Shown: positions 1 through 12,900 of the stretch, one piece after another
Numbering within the stretch: position 1 is the first letter of the stretch
How the letters are laid out: every line of letters begins with the position of its first letter
Origin: Sarcocystis neurona
Lineage: Eukaryota; Apicomplexa; Conoidasida; Eucoccidiorida; Sarcocystidae
Direction: 5' to 3'
Assembly (NCBI GenBank): GCA_000727475.1
Contig: KL647292.1
Coordinates: 3,907,763-3,971,762 of the forward strand
DNA length: 64,000 bases
Program-made: the position numbers and the translations under genes
Notes under the pieces: model-generated
Told to the model about the DNA's origin: nothing
What the model saw: the letters and a program-made list of their open reading frames with translations, nothing else
Database searches by the model: none

Positions 1-52
1 ATATATATATATACATATGACATGTATGTATACGCTTGCTGGACGGTGATAC

Positions 53-933
53 CTTAGGATGAGCTGCAACATGAGGCGCCAGTTTGGATTGAGTAGATCT
101 TCAACGAGGTAGAGCCGGAGGTTGAGAAGGAGGTGCGCAGCCGTGTGAAGTGTGCTGAAGACTTTCTGCTGCTGCTGCTGCAGCTGGGCTGCTGCTCTTG
201 CTCTGTCTCCGCGCAGCAAGACGCCGTATGTGCGCATGCTTCCTGACCCTCCATGCGAGAGGACAGTCCCCGTTGAAAATCTGCTGCGGCTGTGTCTCCT
301 GCTGTGGCTGCTCCGGTGTGCTGGCGTGGAGCAGCGTCCCGCTTCTTCGGCTTCTCCCCCTCTGCCTTGGCGGTGTCTTCTTTCACCGCTGTAAGCAGCT
401 GCTTCATCTCCTTCTTCTTCGTCGGGAGTCGCCCTGGCAGGCCTGCCTCCTGCAGCAGGTGTCCGCGTGCCTCCGCTGCTGCTCACACGGATGCTGCTGC
501 TGCTACTGCGCGACCCCTCCTTCCACCCCGTACTGCTGCTGCTGCTACACTGCCATCTGCTGCTGCTGCCACGCTGCCATCTGCTGCCCCTGCTGCTGCG
601 CTGGCACGTGCTGCTCCTGCTGGCGCTGCTGCTACTGCTGCTTGGGGAATCTTTCTTCTTCCTCCTCGCCTCGCGAGTTCCCGTGTCCGTTCGGATGGGC
701 GTGGCGAGGGGTCGGTCGTCGTCGCTGCTGTGGCTGTCGTCGTGATAGCGGCGACGCCTCAGCAGAAGTTGCTGCTGCTGCAGCGGGCGCAGCAACTTGA
801 ACAAAAGGCGGCCTCTCATCCAGGCGGCAGCAATAGCATGCGCAGCAGTGCACAGACGCCAATGAAGAGCGGAGATGCGATGATAGACACTTCGAATCTC
901 CGGTGTACAGACAGTAGAAAGGGGCTGTCGCAG
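53..933 (-). CDS. GCP3: GCP3 exon 17 (881 nt, GRIP2 domain)
   Basis: The exon starts after acceptor tgacttgcag. The minus frame is stop-free to a GTATCA donor at 52 and stays open to base 1. [18 protein letters not shown] and [17 protein letters not shown] match the family Pl..vl....l..Y..if..Lwrlkr block. After about 190 residues of Arg/Ser/Gly/Glu filler, [18 protein letters not shown] matches the yY..fdVle..W block. The antisense 346-codon plus ORF over the same bases is a shadow. Confidence 0.85.
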
Positions 934-3900
934 CTGCAAGTCAAGCAGCAGAGACTTCCACGCTCGCCTGCTGCTGCTGTTCCTGCCGGGATCATCGCTC
1001 CACCGCGGCGGTCGCACCTCCTGCGACGGCTGCAGCGCAAAGAAACTGCTGCCTTCTGGAGGAAAACGTGGGCGGAGCGCATGCAGTACCACAGCAGGGC
1101 AATGCTGCAGCATAGAGGCTCCCGAGTCGCCTGTGAAGAAACGTCGTTCCCGTACACGCATGCACAGATTTCACACGTATATAACAGAGAGACAGAGGTA
1201 GAAATAGAGGGAGATGGATGGAAAACGAGAAAGTGTTGTTCTTCTTGCATCCATTCACAACGAAGAGGCAGACGTCGGCGTGCCGTGAATTATATATGCC
1301 AGGCGCAGTCCATATATACCCGTGGCTCGTAATAGGACACACGCACATGGATAGAGAGGCACACATATAGTCAACCTGCAGGTCTTGAAAAAGGAACGTT
1401 GAAAGTGGAAACGGCGGAGGTTTCATGAACGAATGTCGGCCCAAAAGGTGAGAGAAGTGAAGTTCCGCCATTTACAAATAGACGCGTGCAACGCATGCGC
1501 GGCCCTTTGCGGGGACACCCCCGTGGCCGGGTCGAATAGGTACGGCGTAAACGTGGGTAGATTCATCCAGTAAAGCCAAACATACAGATAAACTATCAAA
1601 GAGACACACACAGACAGACGTATGTAGGGAAATGAAACGGCCGCAGACATGTAAATAGCCGTACACGTCCATATACAGATATATATATATATATATATAT
1701 ACGTACTGCACTGGTGGCGTGCGCATGTGTGTGCCTGTCCTATCCGTGTGGAGAGGAAAAGGGAAAGTAGTTCCATGTGAAGGGCGTGAAATGCGGGGCA
1801 GGTGTACGTACACCTCGAGTCAGCTGCTGGAGCTGCGGCCGTACCGACTTTCATTCACACGCACGAGCTGACGTCTATTTGTTTGCATGACGCAGGTTTG
1901 GGCCATTCGAAGAGGCTCATATACGTACACGCTTGTGTGCGACTATATGTTCACCTCTATAATCTAGGGGTAGCTATATACATGCGTGTATACTTATTCT
2001 ACAGATGTAGAGCTCTATACTGTAGTGGCGGTATATAGTTGCCTACATACAGCCGGCCTGCATCTGGACACTTCTGCTAAAAATATATGTATCCTTCAAC
2101 GCTGCAGCGTATACATATATATATTACAGATGAATAGATCTACGAAGTAGCAATAAATCTACGTTTTGCCTCTGCACACGCATTACATATGTGTCTGCAG
2201 CATCAATATATATATGTCTGCTGCAGCTGCTGCTGGGTGGTGTGTACATCTCCCTGCCGTGGATGCTAAGGCTGTAGGGGAGATGCTGCTGTGCGTGTGG
2301 CCGGGACAACCGTTTCTGTCGGGCTGCTGCTGCTGTTCGTCGAAGCTGCTGTGTCTCGCTGCCGTCCGGCTGCAACCTACTGTTGCGAGCTGCTGCGTCG
2401 ACTGCCGCGAGAATCGCTGGCTGAGTTGCGATGGAAGTGGCGAGGAGCTGTCGGCGCTGCTCAGCTGCTGCTGCTGCAGCTGCTGCGTCCCCTCGCTCCT
2501 TCGCTGCCTCTTCGGCCTCAGCGAGGACCACTTCCTGCTGCAGGACTTGCTGCTGCTGCTCTTCATGCGCGTCAGCTGCCTCGAGCAGCAGGCGTGTGAA
2601 TTCTCCGTCTTCCAGCAGCACAAACCTGCACTCCCACACTCGCACACAGTCGAGCCACCGGTGCAGTAGAACACGAAGCAGCCGCAGCAGAAAGCGCAGC
2701 AGCCCACCGCGTGGAAGAAGCAGCAGCAGGACTTTTATCTGCAGCAGCAGAAGCAACAGCACCGGGAACGACACAGACGGACAGACAGAGAGACGTGCAG
2801 CTCAAACACCGCACCTCCAGGACGATGGAAGCAAATCGAATAAACCCGCATTTCGTCTTCCCTCTATCCCTAGAAGACGCCCATACAGCACATGAATCAT
2901 ATATATATATACATATATGTGCACTGTTATATACCTGGCACGTATCTGCCTGTCCGTATGTGTGTGTGTGTGTGTATGTGTGTGTGCGTGCGTCTATACA
3001 TATATATATATATATGTATATGTGTATATAGACCTAGATTCAGGTGTCGCTTATGGGTAGATATATACCGATAGATCGACGTTTCTATAAAACGTCCCCT
3101 CAGCTAAGGATTCACACATACGTACATATGCATATATGTATACTGTTATATACCTGGCGGGTGTCTGCCTCGGTGTATGTGTGTGTGTATGTGTGTACGT
3201 CTACATATACACATATATGTTTATAGTGTGTACCTGGCGCGTGTCTGCCTGTGCGGATATGTGTGTGTGTACGCGTGTATATATATATATGTGTGTATAT
3301 GTGTATATAGACCAAGAGTTACGTGTCACGCATGAATAGGTGTATGACGAGACACACAGAGATGTACACATATGAGGATATGTAAGGAATTTCCTCGAGT
3401 AACGTAGGGAGACAAATATAACTACAACGTTAACATGAATTTAGAGACAAGTGGTACCTGTCAGCAATGAATGGGAGAGATACCCACATACATCTATATT
3501 AATATATATATATATGTATGCATGTATATACAGGCACCAACGTCAAAATGCGTACGTGCGTGTTGTAAGTAGGGAAGAGAATGAACTACTTGCGGGTCCA
3601 CACGAGCCCACGGTAGGAGGTGGCTGGGGGAAGAAACGTACTTGCGAATACCCTCCAGGAAGTAGAGAAGCTGGTACCTTACTAGCAACGTCTCGACAAG
3701 CCTGAAGCAGCAGCAGCAGGAAACGCAGCAGCAGGAAACGCAGCAGCAGGAAACGCAGCAGCAGAGAAAGCAGCAGCAGCAGAGAAAGCAGCAGCAGAGA
3801 AAGCAGCAGCAGAGAAGGCAGCAACAGGTACAGCCGCGGTTCACGAGGAGCAGGCATCCAAATTGCCGGAGTACGCACACGGACGCGCGCAGGGGCCTGT

Positions 3901-6900
3901 CTACAGACACGCATGAAGAGTTTTTGCATGCGGCCGTCCCACGCCTGCCGACGGGCACTCGCACAGACGCACACATTAATCCTCTGCGCACATCCACGTG
4001 CATGCGGCACCCTGCGTACGACCAAAAATATACCCACGCACACACGCAGAGAAGGAGAGAGAAAAAGAGAGGGGACGACGGATGGAGACATGCAGTCCAT
4101 ACATATGTATACGTGTGTGCGTACGTATACAAATGTATGTATATATGAAGGCAGAGATATGGACAGATATATGCAGGACACACATGCACATATAGACATA
4201 TATATATATAGATAGATAAGTAGATGCACATATATATACGTGTTTTATTGCTGTGCGTATGTATACACATGCAGAGAGAGAAGGCGAGAGACGAAGAGGA
4301 AAACAGAGAGGGGGAAGTGGATAGGCATATCCGGTTCATATATCGACGTATGCATGCATGCAGAGACAGACAGAGAGAGGGCGAAATAGATAGGCGCACG
4401 CAGTTCACACACACACTGACATGTATTAGGACATTTATACATTCGTATACACATAGTAAGCACGTACATATACACGTGTATATATATATATGTATGGATA
4501 TATTTGCTGTATAGGGCACGGGACTGCATGCACACACCCACACACAAACACACGCGTATACACACAAATCACTCGCATGCGTATTAAGGTGTGCGTGCAT
4601 CAGAGATACCTCTTTGTGTCCTACTACAAATACATATATATGTGTATGTATGGATACACGCAAATATATGCGATATATATATACATATATGTATGCATGT
4701 ATATATATACATCAGGCAGAACATAGGAGCCAAAACATGCAGAGATTGATACGTATGATCAAAGGAAACGCCTGGTCCCTTTCGCCTATGACGAAGTCCC
4801 TGCACATATATATATATATATATGTGTATAAGTATATGTAGACAGCAAGCGTAACATACGTAAAATCGTGGGGGGAGAGAGGTGTGTACTACTGATAGAA
4901 ATGCATGTACACAGAGACGCGCACGGAGATACACGCTGCAGATATACATCGCTGCTTCACCGTCACGTACGACAGATAAGACGCATATTCATCTACTCTG
5001 TGTGTTGCATATATAAGGCAGGCTACTGCTCTGCTACTGCTTCTTTCCGCAGCAAAACTCTGCTGCAGCGCCTTGGGAGCGGCCAGGCGCCTGGCGTCGC
5101 GCGCCTGCTGCTGACCGGGTTACACACGCCTTTTCGTCCGCTATCACTTCGTCGGTCAGTCTTCTGCTGCTGCTTCGTCTGCTGCTTCTTCTGTTGTTGC
5201 TTCTGTTGCTGTTTCTTCTGCTGCTTGTTCTTCTTCTGCCGCTGCTGCGCGGAGTGGTGTGTGCAGTGGCTGCGGACGTGCATCTGCTTCAAACACAAAA
5301 CGTCGCGCTGCTGCTCCTGCTGCTTCTTCTTCTCCTTCTGCTTCTGCGGTAGTGACTGGTGGGCGAGAGAGTCTGCGGGAGACCCACAACTGCTTCCGTC
5401 CTGCTCTTGCAGCTGAGTGACTGTTCCAGCAGTGTCTCACGCTGTTACTGCTGCTGCTGCTGCTGCGGTCGCTCCTGCTGCTTGTCGTGTGGCAGAGGAC
5501 GGCTGCTGCAGTGGCTGCTGCTGCGCCGTTGGCTAGTGCGCCTGCCCGTGACTTCCCTGTCGAGGACGACGCTGCTGCGCGCTGCAGCTGCTGCAACAGA
5601 ATGGCCTTCCTGCGCGTCGCTACCTCCTGTATCGGGCTCTTTTTCACTCTATGTATGGAGCTGCGGTGTGTCTTCACAGATACGCAAGACACGTTTGCAC
5701 ACGTTTATAGAGTAGTGTGTGTATGTCTGTTAGAAAACATAGAAGAAATAGACCCCTGCGTATATACGGAGCAGAAGGAGCTGTGTTCCACCATCCGTCA
5801 CGAAGGCGATATGCATATTTGTAGCGAGAAACGGAGAGACAGAGACAGACAGAGAGAGTAGGTACCTGTGTGCATGCAATCGAGATTTTGGCTTCCTTGG
5901 CTACCACAGATATGTGTGCAAAAGCCTCTGTCTAGTGTATATAGATATATGTGCATGAGAACCAGGAGAGCGTAAGTAGCACCAGAAAGAGATACTGTTG
6001 CAAAGAGGCCGCGGTGACTAACTGCAGGTGATGTTGCTTCTTCGGGTGTCCTGTGCTGCTCCTGTTGCTGCTGCTGTCTGGGATGCTGCTGTTGTTGCTG
6101 CTGCTTGTGCTCGCGCCGCTGCCGGTGTGCGGCATGTTGCTGTTGCTGCTGCTGCTGCTCCTGCTGCTGTGCGGGTTGCTGCTGTTGACTCACGCTCGGT
6201 TGTTCGTGGCAGCAGCTTGCCGGACGCGACGGCGCATGCTTTGCAGCCACGGCAACTCCTCTTCTTCTTCCTCCTCTTCGCTTTGCTGCTGCCGCTGCGT
6301 GGGCTGCTGCTGCTGCTGCCACTGCTGCACCGCCGCTTGCCGGGCGCTGTCCGCGTGGCCGCAGCGGCGGCGCAGCTCCAACAGCAGCAGCGGGGGCACC
6401 ACCAGAGCAGCAGCTGCTGCCTCCTCTTCTTCCCTGTTCTTTTTTGCTGCTTCTGTTGCTGCAGCGCCCCCCCCGCCCCCCTGCTGCTGGGATGGCGCTA
6501 CTAGAGCAGAGAGGAACGCATACGCAGCAGCAGTCCTGCGGCCTCGCAGCAGGCCGCTGCCACCACCGCTGCCGCTGGGGTCGCGACCCACGAACCTGCC
6601 CTCGTGATGGTCGTGCAGCATCAGACATTCCGCTGCGGCCCTGGCGGCTGCGCTGCTGCTGTTGCTGCTGCCACCTCCCCTTCCTTCTCCTCCTCCGCCG
6701 GTGATGCTGCCCTCGTTGCAGTCGCAAGCGCTGCAGCCGACAAACAGCACCAGCAGTAGCAGCAGAAGCGCGCCCTGTGCCTCCTTAGGAGCGTCGTCAC
6801 TCCCAGTTTCTGCACGTCAGCCGAACCGGCAGCAAGACAGCAACACTCGGCTTTCCCCTGGCCAGAGAGAACGGGCACTTATGGCCCCACGCAAGTCTAT

Positions 6901-9900
6901 GTAAGTGAATAGATCTGTGTGTGTCTGTATGCAAGTCTACACGTATATAGATATAAGTGTACAGGCGACCACTCTACGTGCCCCCATACGGAGAAAAGCA
7001 CCGTCTTCCCCACCATATACGTACGTACTCATAATACGCGTGGACACAGCGATGGAGCTGTGTGTCTACGTAAGTAGATATGCTCACGAAGGCAGAGATT
7101 AGCCAACACCTAAGTCACACACACACGTTCTTATAGATACGTCGGCTTGCAGATGGACCAGCGGGGAGAAGCACTGCGCAGTTGACGGTGTACGTACACT
7201 CGAAAAAATTTACACGTGTGCCGACAGCAGGCACCGAGGCACTCTGGGCCCATCCCTTTCTTCTTCTTCTCGCCTTCTCTCAACAAACACATATATGCAT
7301 GTCGGAGGAGAGGCATGCAGGCAACTCTGTGTCCCATATATTTGACTATAGACGTCCACATATATACCTATATGTAAGTATAAACACACACACATACGTG
7401 TGTCTCAATGAGCGCACATGGATATCCATGTGCTCACATATAGAAGCCTAAGCACCTGTGTACATATATGTACGCACACGCACGTATATATACACAGATG
7501 CGTCCATATGTATGTATAGAAAAGTGCGTGTCTCTGTATGTGGCCCCGGTGTGTGTATCGAGAGAAGAAGACGGAAGCCGGTTGTTGAAGCAGCAGCGCG
7601 CGGCAGGAAGAGCAGCACCTGCTGACGTCGGCCGCTCGACCCTGCAGAAGAGACGTCGTGGGGACGTCGTGCGTCACCTGCGCCTCTGTCACTTCTTCGC
7701 CGGCAGCAAAACAGCAGCAGCCGCGCGCATGCACGTCTGCATCTGGCCGAGTGGACGGGCACGTGTGACGCATGACGCGGAGACAGCAGCACGCGGGTCG
7801 GATGGGCACCTCTCACACAGAGGCACGCAACGGCATCCGGGAAGATATATTTGGAAGTCAAAGCGAGAGCATCTACGGGGTCACAGAGACATCTACAAAT
7901 GGAAGTAAAACAGCAAACACCTCCGTGCGTATGTGTAGCTGCATGTGCTTATGTACACGTATACTCGTATATGGTATACGTGTAGCCACTCCTTATATAT
8001 ATACACACATATGTAGGTATATATATATATATATATGGGAAGAAAGCCTTCTGCGCACATCCACTTCGAATGAGATATAGGCGGCTCTCTTTGTGATGCA
8101 TGCGCTTCTTGTCCACAGTCCGCGTACCTTCTCTCGATACACCAGGAGACCGGTACACACACAGGTGTGTATACATGTATATACGTATCTGTGTTCAGGT
8201 AGATCAATATATACTCACGTAAATATATAGGGAGATGTACTCATGTACGTAGGGTTGTGCCCGCTAAAGAACGATGTGCAGAGTTTGTGCGTGGGGCAGC
8301 TGAAGTGGAACCGTGACGTATAAATTCTCCTTCATATATATGTTCAACAATACATATATATACGCACACGTACACCCACACACATACATACATACATACA
8401 TATACATATATATATATATTTCCCTATGTATGCATGTTTATACACATAAACTCACATAGACACACGCGTACTGGTAGCACACACAAAAGTGCATATATAT
8501 ACATGTAGACATATACACACGTGCAGATACATAAATACATATATACACGGAAATCTGTAGTTCACATCCACCTATACACGTGGAGACACATACGTATTAC
8601 GCGAATATATACACATATATATGTACGAGTACATGTAGAAAGTAAAATGGATGCGCCGGTGCATATATAGAAGTACAGGGGGGCGGGGGCCTATACATAT
8701 ATATATGTGTATATGTATATATATATGTATGTAGAAGTTTAGCAGAAGTACAATTGATTGGCCTGGCGCAGAAAGTTGACGCTCTTCCCGGCCCGAAGGA
8801 TTTCCGCGGCGAGGGGCATCGGAAAAAAAGAAGGTAGTCGCGAAGTGTCCACGTAGTACCTACTCACACAAGCAGCAGCAGCAACACCAGCAACAGGAAG
8901 AGCAGGGACAGCAGCAGCAGCAGGAATAGCAGCAGCAGAAACAGCAGCAGCAGCGTAAAATAACTGCAGCAGGAGTATGAGAAGGAGCACAGCACGAGCA
9001 ACGTTATTTGCAAGAGCAGTATGCGTATCAAAGCCAGCTGTGAGACATCGACAGCGGGTTGGGAGAGGGTTGATCGATAGGAGAAGCAGCAGCGGCAGCA
9101 GTCGTGGCAGCAGCAGCAGCGGCAGCCAAGCGACGTGAAAAACAGCAACAGCTGCACCAGAATAACGGGAGCTGGAGGGTCAAGCGAGCAGGGGAGCAGC
9201 AGTAGGCAATATGCGGCAGCAAGAGCAACAGGAGAGGAGCAGCAGCACCAGCACCTGTGGCAATTTCAGCAACCGTTTCACCAGCAGCAAGCAGCAGCAG
9301 CTGCAAAAATATATTGCTCGCAGCAGCAGCGACAAACACTACGGGCAAGACGTCGAGCCAACGCAGCAACAGCAGTTTTCTCGAGCATCAAGCGCAGCAA
9401 AAAGAATCGCACAGCCGGCGCTTCAGAAGGAGAAGGAGAAGCTTCAGCAGGAACTTTTCTTCTGCAGGTGGACTTTTGCAATCAGGTCATCCCAAAAGCA
9501 GCGACAGCAGCAGCTGTTGAAGAGAAGAGCAGCCGCAGCCCGAAGAGCAGCACCCGCGCCAGCAGCAGCAGCGCGTCCCCCGCAGCAGCGACGGATCACC
9601 GTCGGAGTTCCACGCGCAAAACAGTCCGAGGCAGTCGCAGCAGCATCAGCCTCTGCAGCAGCAGCCAGTGCTGAAACAGCGGTAGGCGAGCAGAAACAGC
9701 AGCAGGTCAGTAGCGCCGACGAGCAACGGGCAGCACTCACGACGCCCGGACGCCGGCTTCATCGAAAGCAGCAACCACTCACGTGCTGCAGCAGCAGCGC
9801 CACCTGCAGGCGCCGGAGCAGGGCAGGTGGCGGCACTGCAGCAGCAGCGGCAGCGCAGTGTGTTGCAGCGACACGGTGAAGTCAGCAGCAGAAAATCGCA

Positions 9901-12900
9901 AGAAGAAGAACTACGGGAAGCGGCAGCAGACAGGAGGCGTGGCACAGAGGCACCAGAAGAGAAATACAACTCCTGCATATAAGCGCAGCAAATCTGCTGC
10001 ATGTGTTTGCCTCTACAGAAAAGATGCGTACTATCAACGCCCAGTCGCTTCCCGACCTACCAGCCACACAGACGTGTGTGTGTGGTGCTTCTCTTCCTCT
10101 CAGCAGAAGTGCCCATCTGCATGCTCACAGCGACTTCTGCTGCCCGTCCGAGGCTCTCTTCTCTCCGTGTCCCCCTCTCTTTATCTCTACAGACCAATGT
10201 GTGGACATCCCTGCTTTGCCGTGGGCCCCAGAACACGCGTCCATATTTATCAGTTTTGTACGTACATATCCACATACAAACGGCGACAGCAAGGACGTCT
10301 CTGCAGTCCTCTTCATCTTCATGCTATCCATTACATATATATACATATATATATGTACATATATATGCACATACATAGGCATACAGATATATGTATATAT
10401 ACATATATCCACCATCGTAGTATCTCGGTGGGAGTCCATATATACATATATGCGTATATGGACACACACACACACACATATAAATATATGTATATATACA
10501 TATATCCATGTGCGTAGTACCTCTATCTTAGTATATACATATATATGTGTGACCAGACAGTGATCGTTTCTGTTCGCATATATATGGGGGGTGGTGCTGC
10601 TTTTGTTGATCTGCTGTGAATGCGTGGGGGCACACACGCGTTTTGCTGCTGTTGGTTCTTGATGCCAAGTTGCTGCCCTTCCCCTTGCTGCCTTTGTGGC
10701 TGTTGTTTGCGCTGCTCTTGCTTCTCGCCGTCTGCGTCCAGCTGCTGCTGTTGCTGCTGCTCTCCTACTACACCGTCTGCGCCCCTGTTCTTCTTAGAAG
10801 AAGTGCGGTTGCCTGTCAGCCCGCTGCTGCGCGCTGCTGCTGCTGCTGCGTCGCTGCTGCTGCTGCTGCCTACCGTGAGAGCCACAAATTTTCTGGGTCG
10901 CAGCTGTCTGCGGGGTACTCTCTTATGAACAGTTCATCAGCAGGGTCGCTGCAGCGCAGTGTCGCACACAAACACGTAGAAGAAGAAGACGCATGTTCAG
11001 CTGTAAACACTGGCAGCTGTGTCTACTAGAAGCAACAAATATCTAACTGTATTTGAACAACATGAGAAATATATAAACAGAGAGACAGGAGGACAGGGAC
11101 ACCAGACAAGGAGAGGAAGAAGAACACAAAGGAGAGTCCCCTCTGGTTGCTGTCGACCGTAGACACGCATACGTACACATACACGTATATATATATATAT
11201 ATATATATGTGTATGCGTATATGCATGTATACACATATACATGTATCCACATATATATATGTATACATATATGCATCTATACATATATATTAGCACTACA
11301 CATATATATTCTACATCAGCTTCCTCACATCCAGTATATATATATATGTACTGGCTCGTTCGCATGTAGGACAACTTCTTAGTACCCATACATATATATA
11401 TGTATATAGGTACGCATGAATATGTGTATATTTGCGGTAGGCTGGTTCACTTCGAATATATGTGAAAGTGCTTCCCGCTCATAAGAAATGTATGTATGAA
11501 CTACGTGTACGGAGGCAGCGCTTCAATCGAGAGCGGGCGCTGCGCATGCAAAAAATTACATAAGTCGTCCTCGTGACACTTACAGAGACACGAAAGAGTA
11601 TATAACTGTTCACGCATGCAAAATCAAGAACGGAGATGCAGGTGCCAAGCCCCACATACGTGTGCCTCTCGCATGAGATTACATATATATATATATATAT
11701 ACATGTACAAGAAGTTATGTACGGATGTCCAGACACATATATATGAGCCACTACGTAGGGGTGCGCCTAGAAAAAAAAGATGGGCATATACTATGTACGT
11801 ATATATACAAGAAGCCATGTACGGATGCACCGATACGTATATATATATACAAGCCTGCATGTAGACGCGCGTTTAGAGGAAGAAGAAGAAGAGGCTGCGG
11901 GCAGGAAGAGCAGCAACCGCAAGCAACGGTGCTGCTGAACATCTGCGGCAACAGTTTCACTTTTGTTACGAAGCGAGACGCATGCAGCAGCCACAGCAGC
12001 AGCGTCTCTCTATGCCGCCCATACGTAGGGAAGCCGAGAAGAAGAACTGGATCGAAGTGTTCACAGAGGAACACCTGTGTCTGTTGTCCTCTCTCTCTTT
12101 ATATATGTATATATAGATCCAATACATACCTATATTTAGATCTATATACTTATGTGGCTGCGGTAGGTTACTCAGTGACACTGAAACAAATACGTAGACA
12201 TTTACACGCACATCCATATATATATATATATATATGCCTCTCTTGTAAGGAGAAAGGTGTGTCTGCCTCTCTCTCTCTCTGTATATGTATATACACATAT
12301 GTGGCTGTTGTAGGCTTCTTAGTGACACTGAGACAGCTACGTATATATATATATATATATGTGTGTGCCCCTCTTGTAAGGCGAAAGCTGTGTCTGCCTT
12401 TCTTTCCCCCCCCCCCCCCCATATATATACACGCGTACACATATATGTATATCTGTATATAAGACGTATGTGGCTGTTGTAGGTTTGTTAGCGGGACGCA
12501 CACGCGTGGTGATAGGAGGTGCGTAGGCAGTCTCACGCGTATATATGAAACCAGATGTACAAGTCCACATTTGAGCAACTCCTCCATATTCACAGATGTC
12601 AATAAATGAGGATTAGGTGAACATGTAGAGAACGAAAATACAAGAGAGGTCTCAGCAGATAGAAGCAAATATATACATATATGCATATATATGTGATACG
12701 AATATATACATACAGAACTAGTCTACAAGTGATGTCTCACTAGACAGCAGCAAGAAATCAGAAGATATACGTAAACTGCATGAGAGGAGACAAAGAAGGA
12801 CATGACAAGAGATGTCTCAATAGACAGAAGAAGCACGGTACAGATATATATATATATATATACACGGTACAGCAAATATATATATATGTGTGTGTGGGTA

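Noticed and set aside
292..1332. 346-codon plus-strand ORF
   Set aside because: It is antisense to the gamma-tubulin complex exon 17, is built of Ala/Arg runs from the same repeats, and carries no domain.
9211..9879. 222-codon plus ORF, Gln/Ala/Arg-rich
   Set aside because: Sense reading of a CAG tract in intron 12; the opposite strand carries the exon 13 acceptor and pyrimidine tract.
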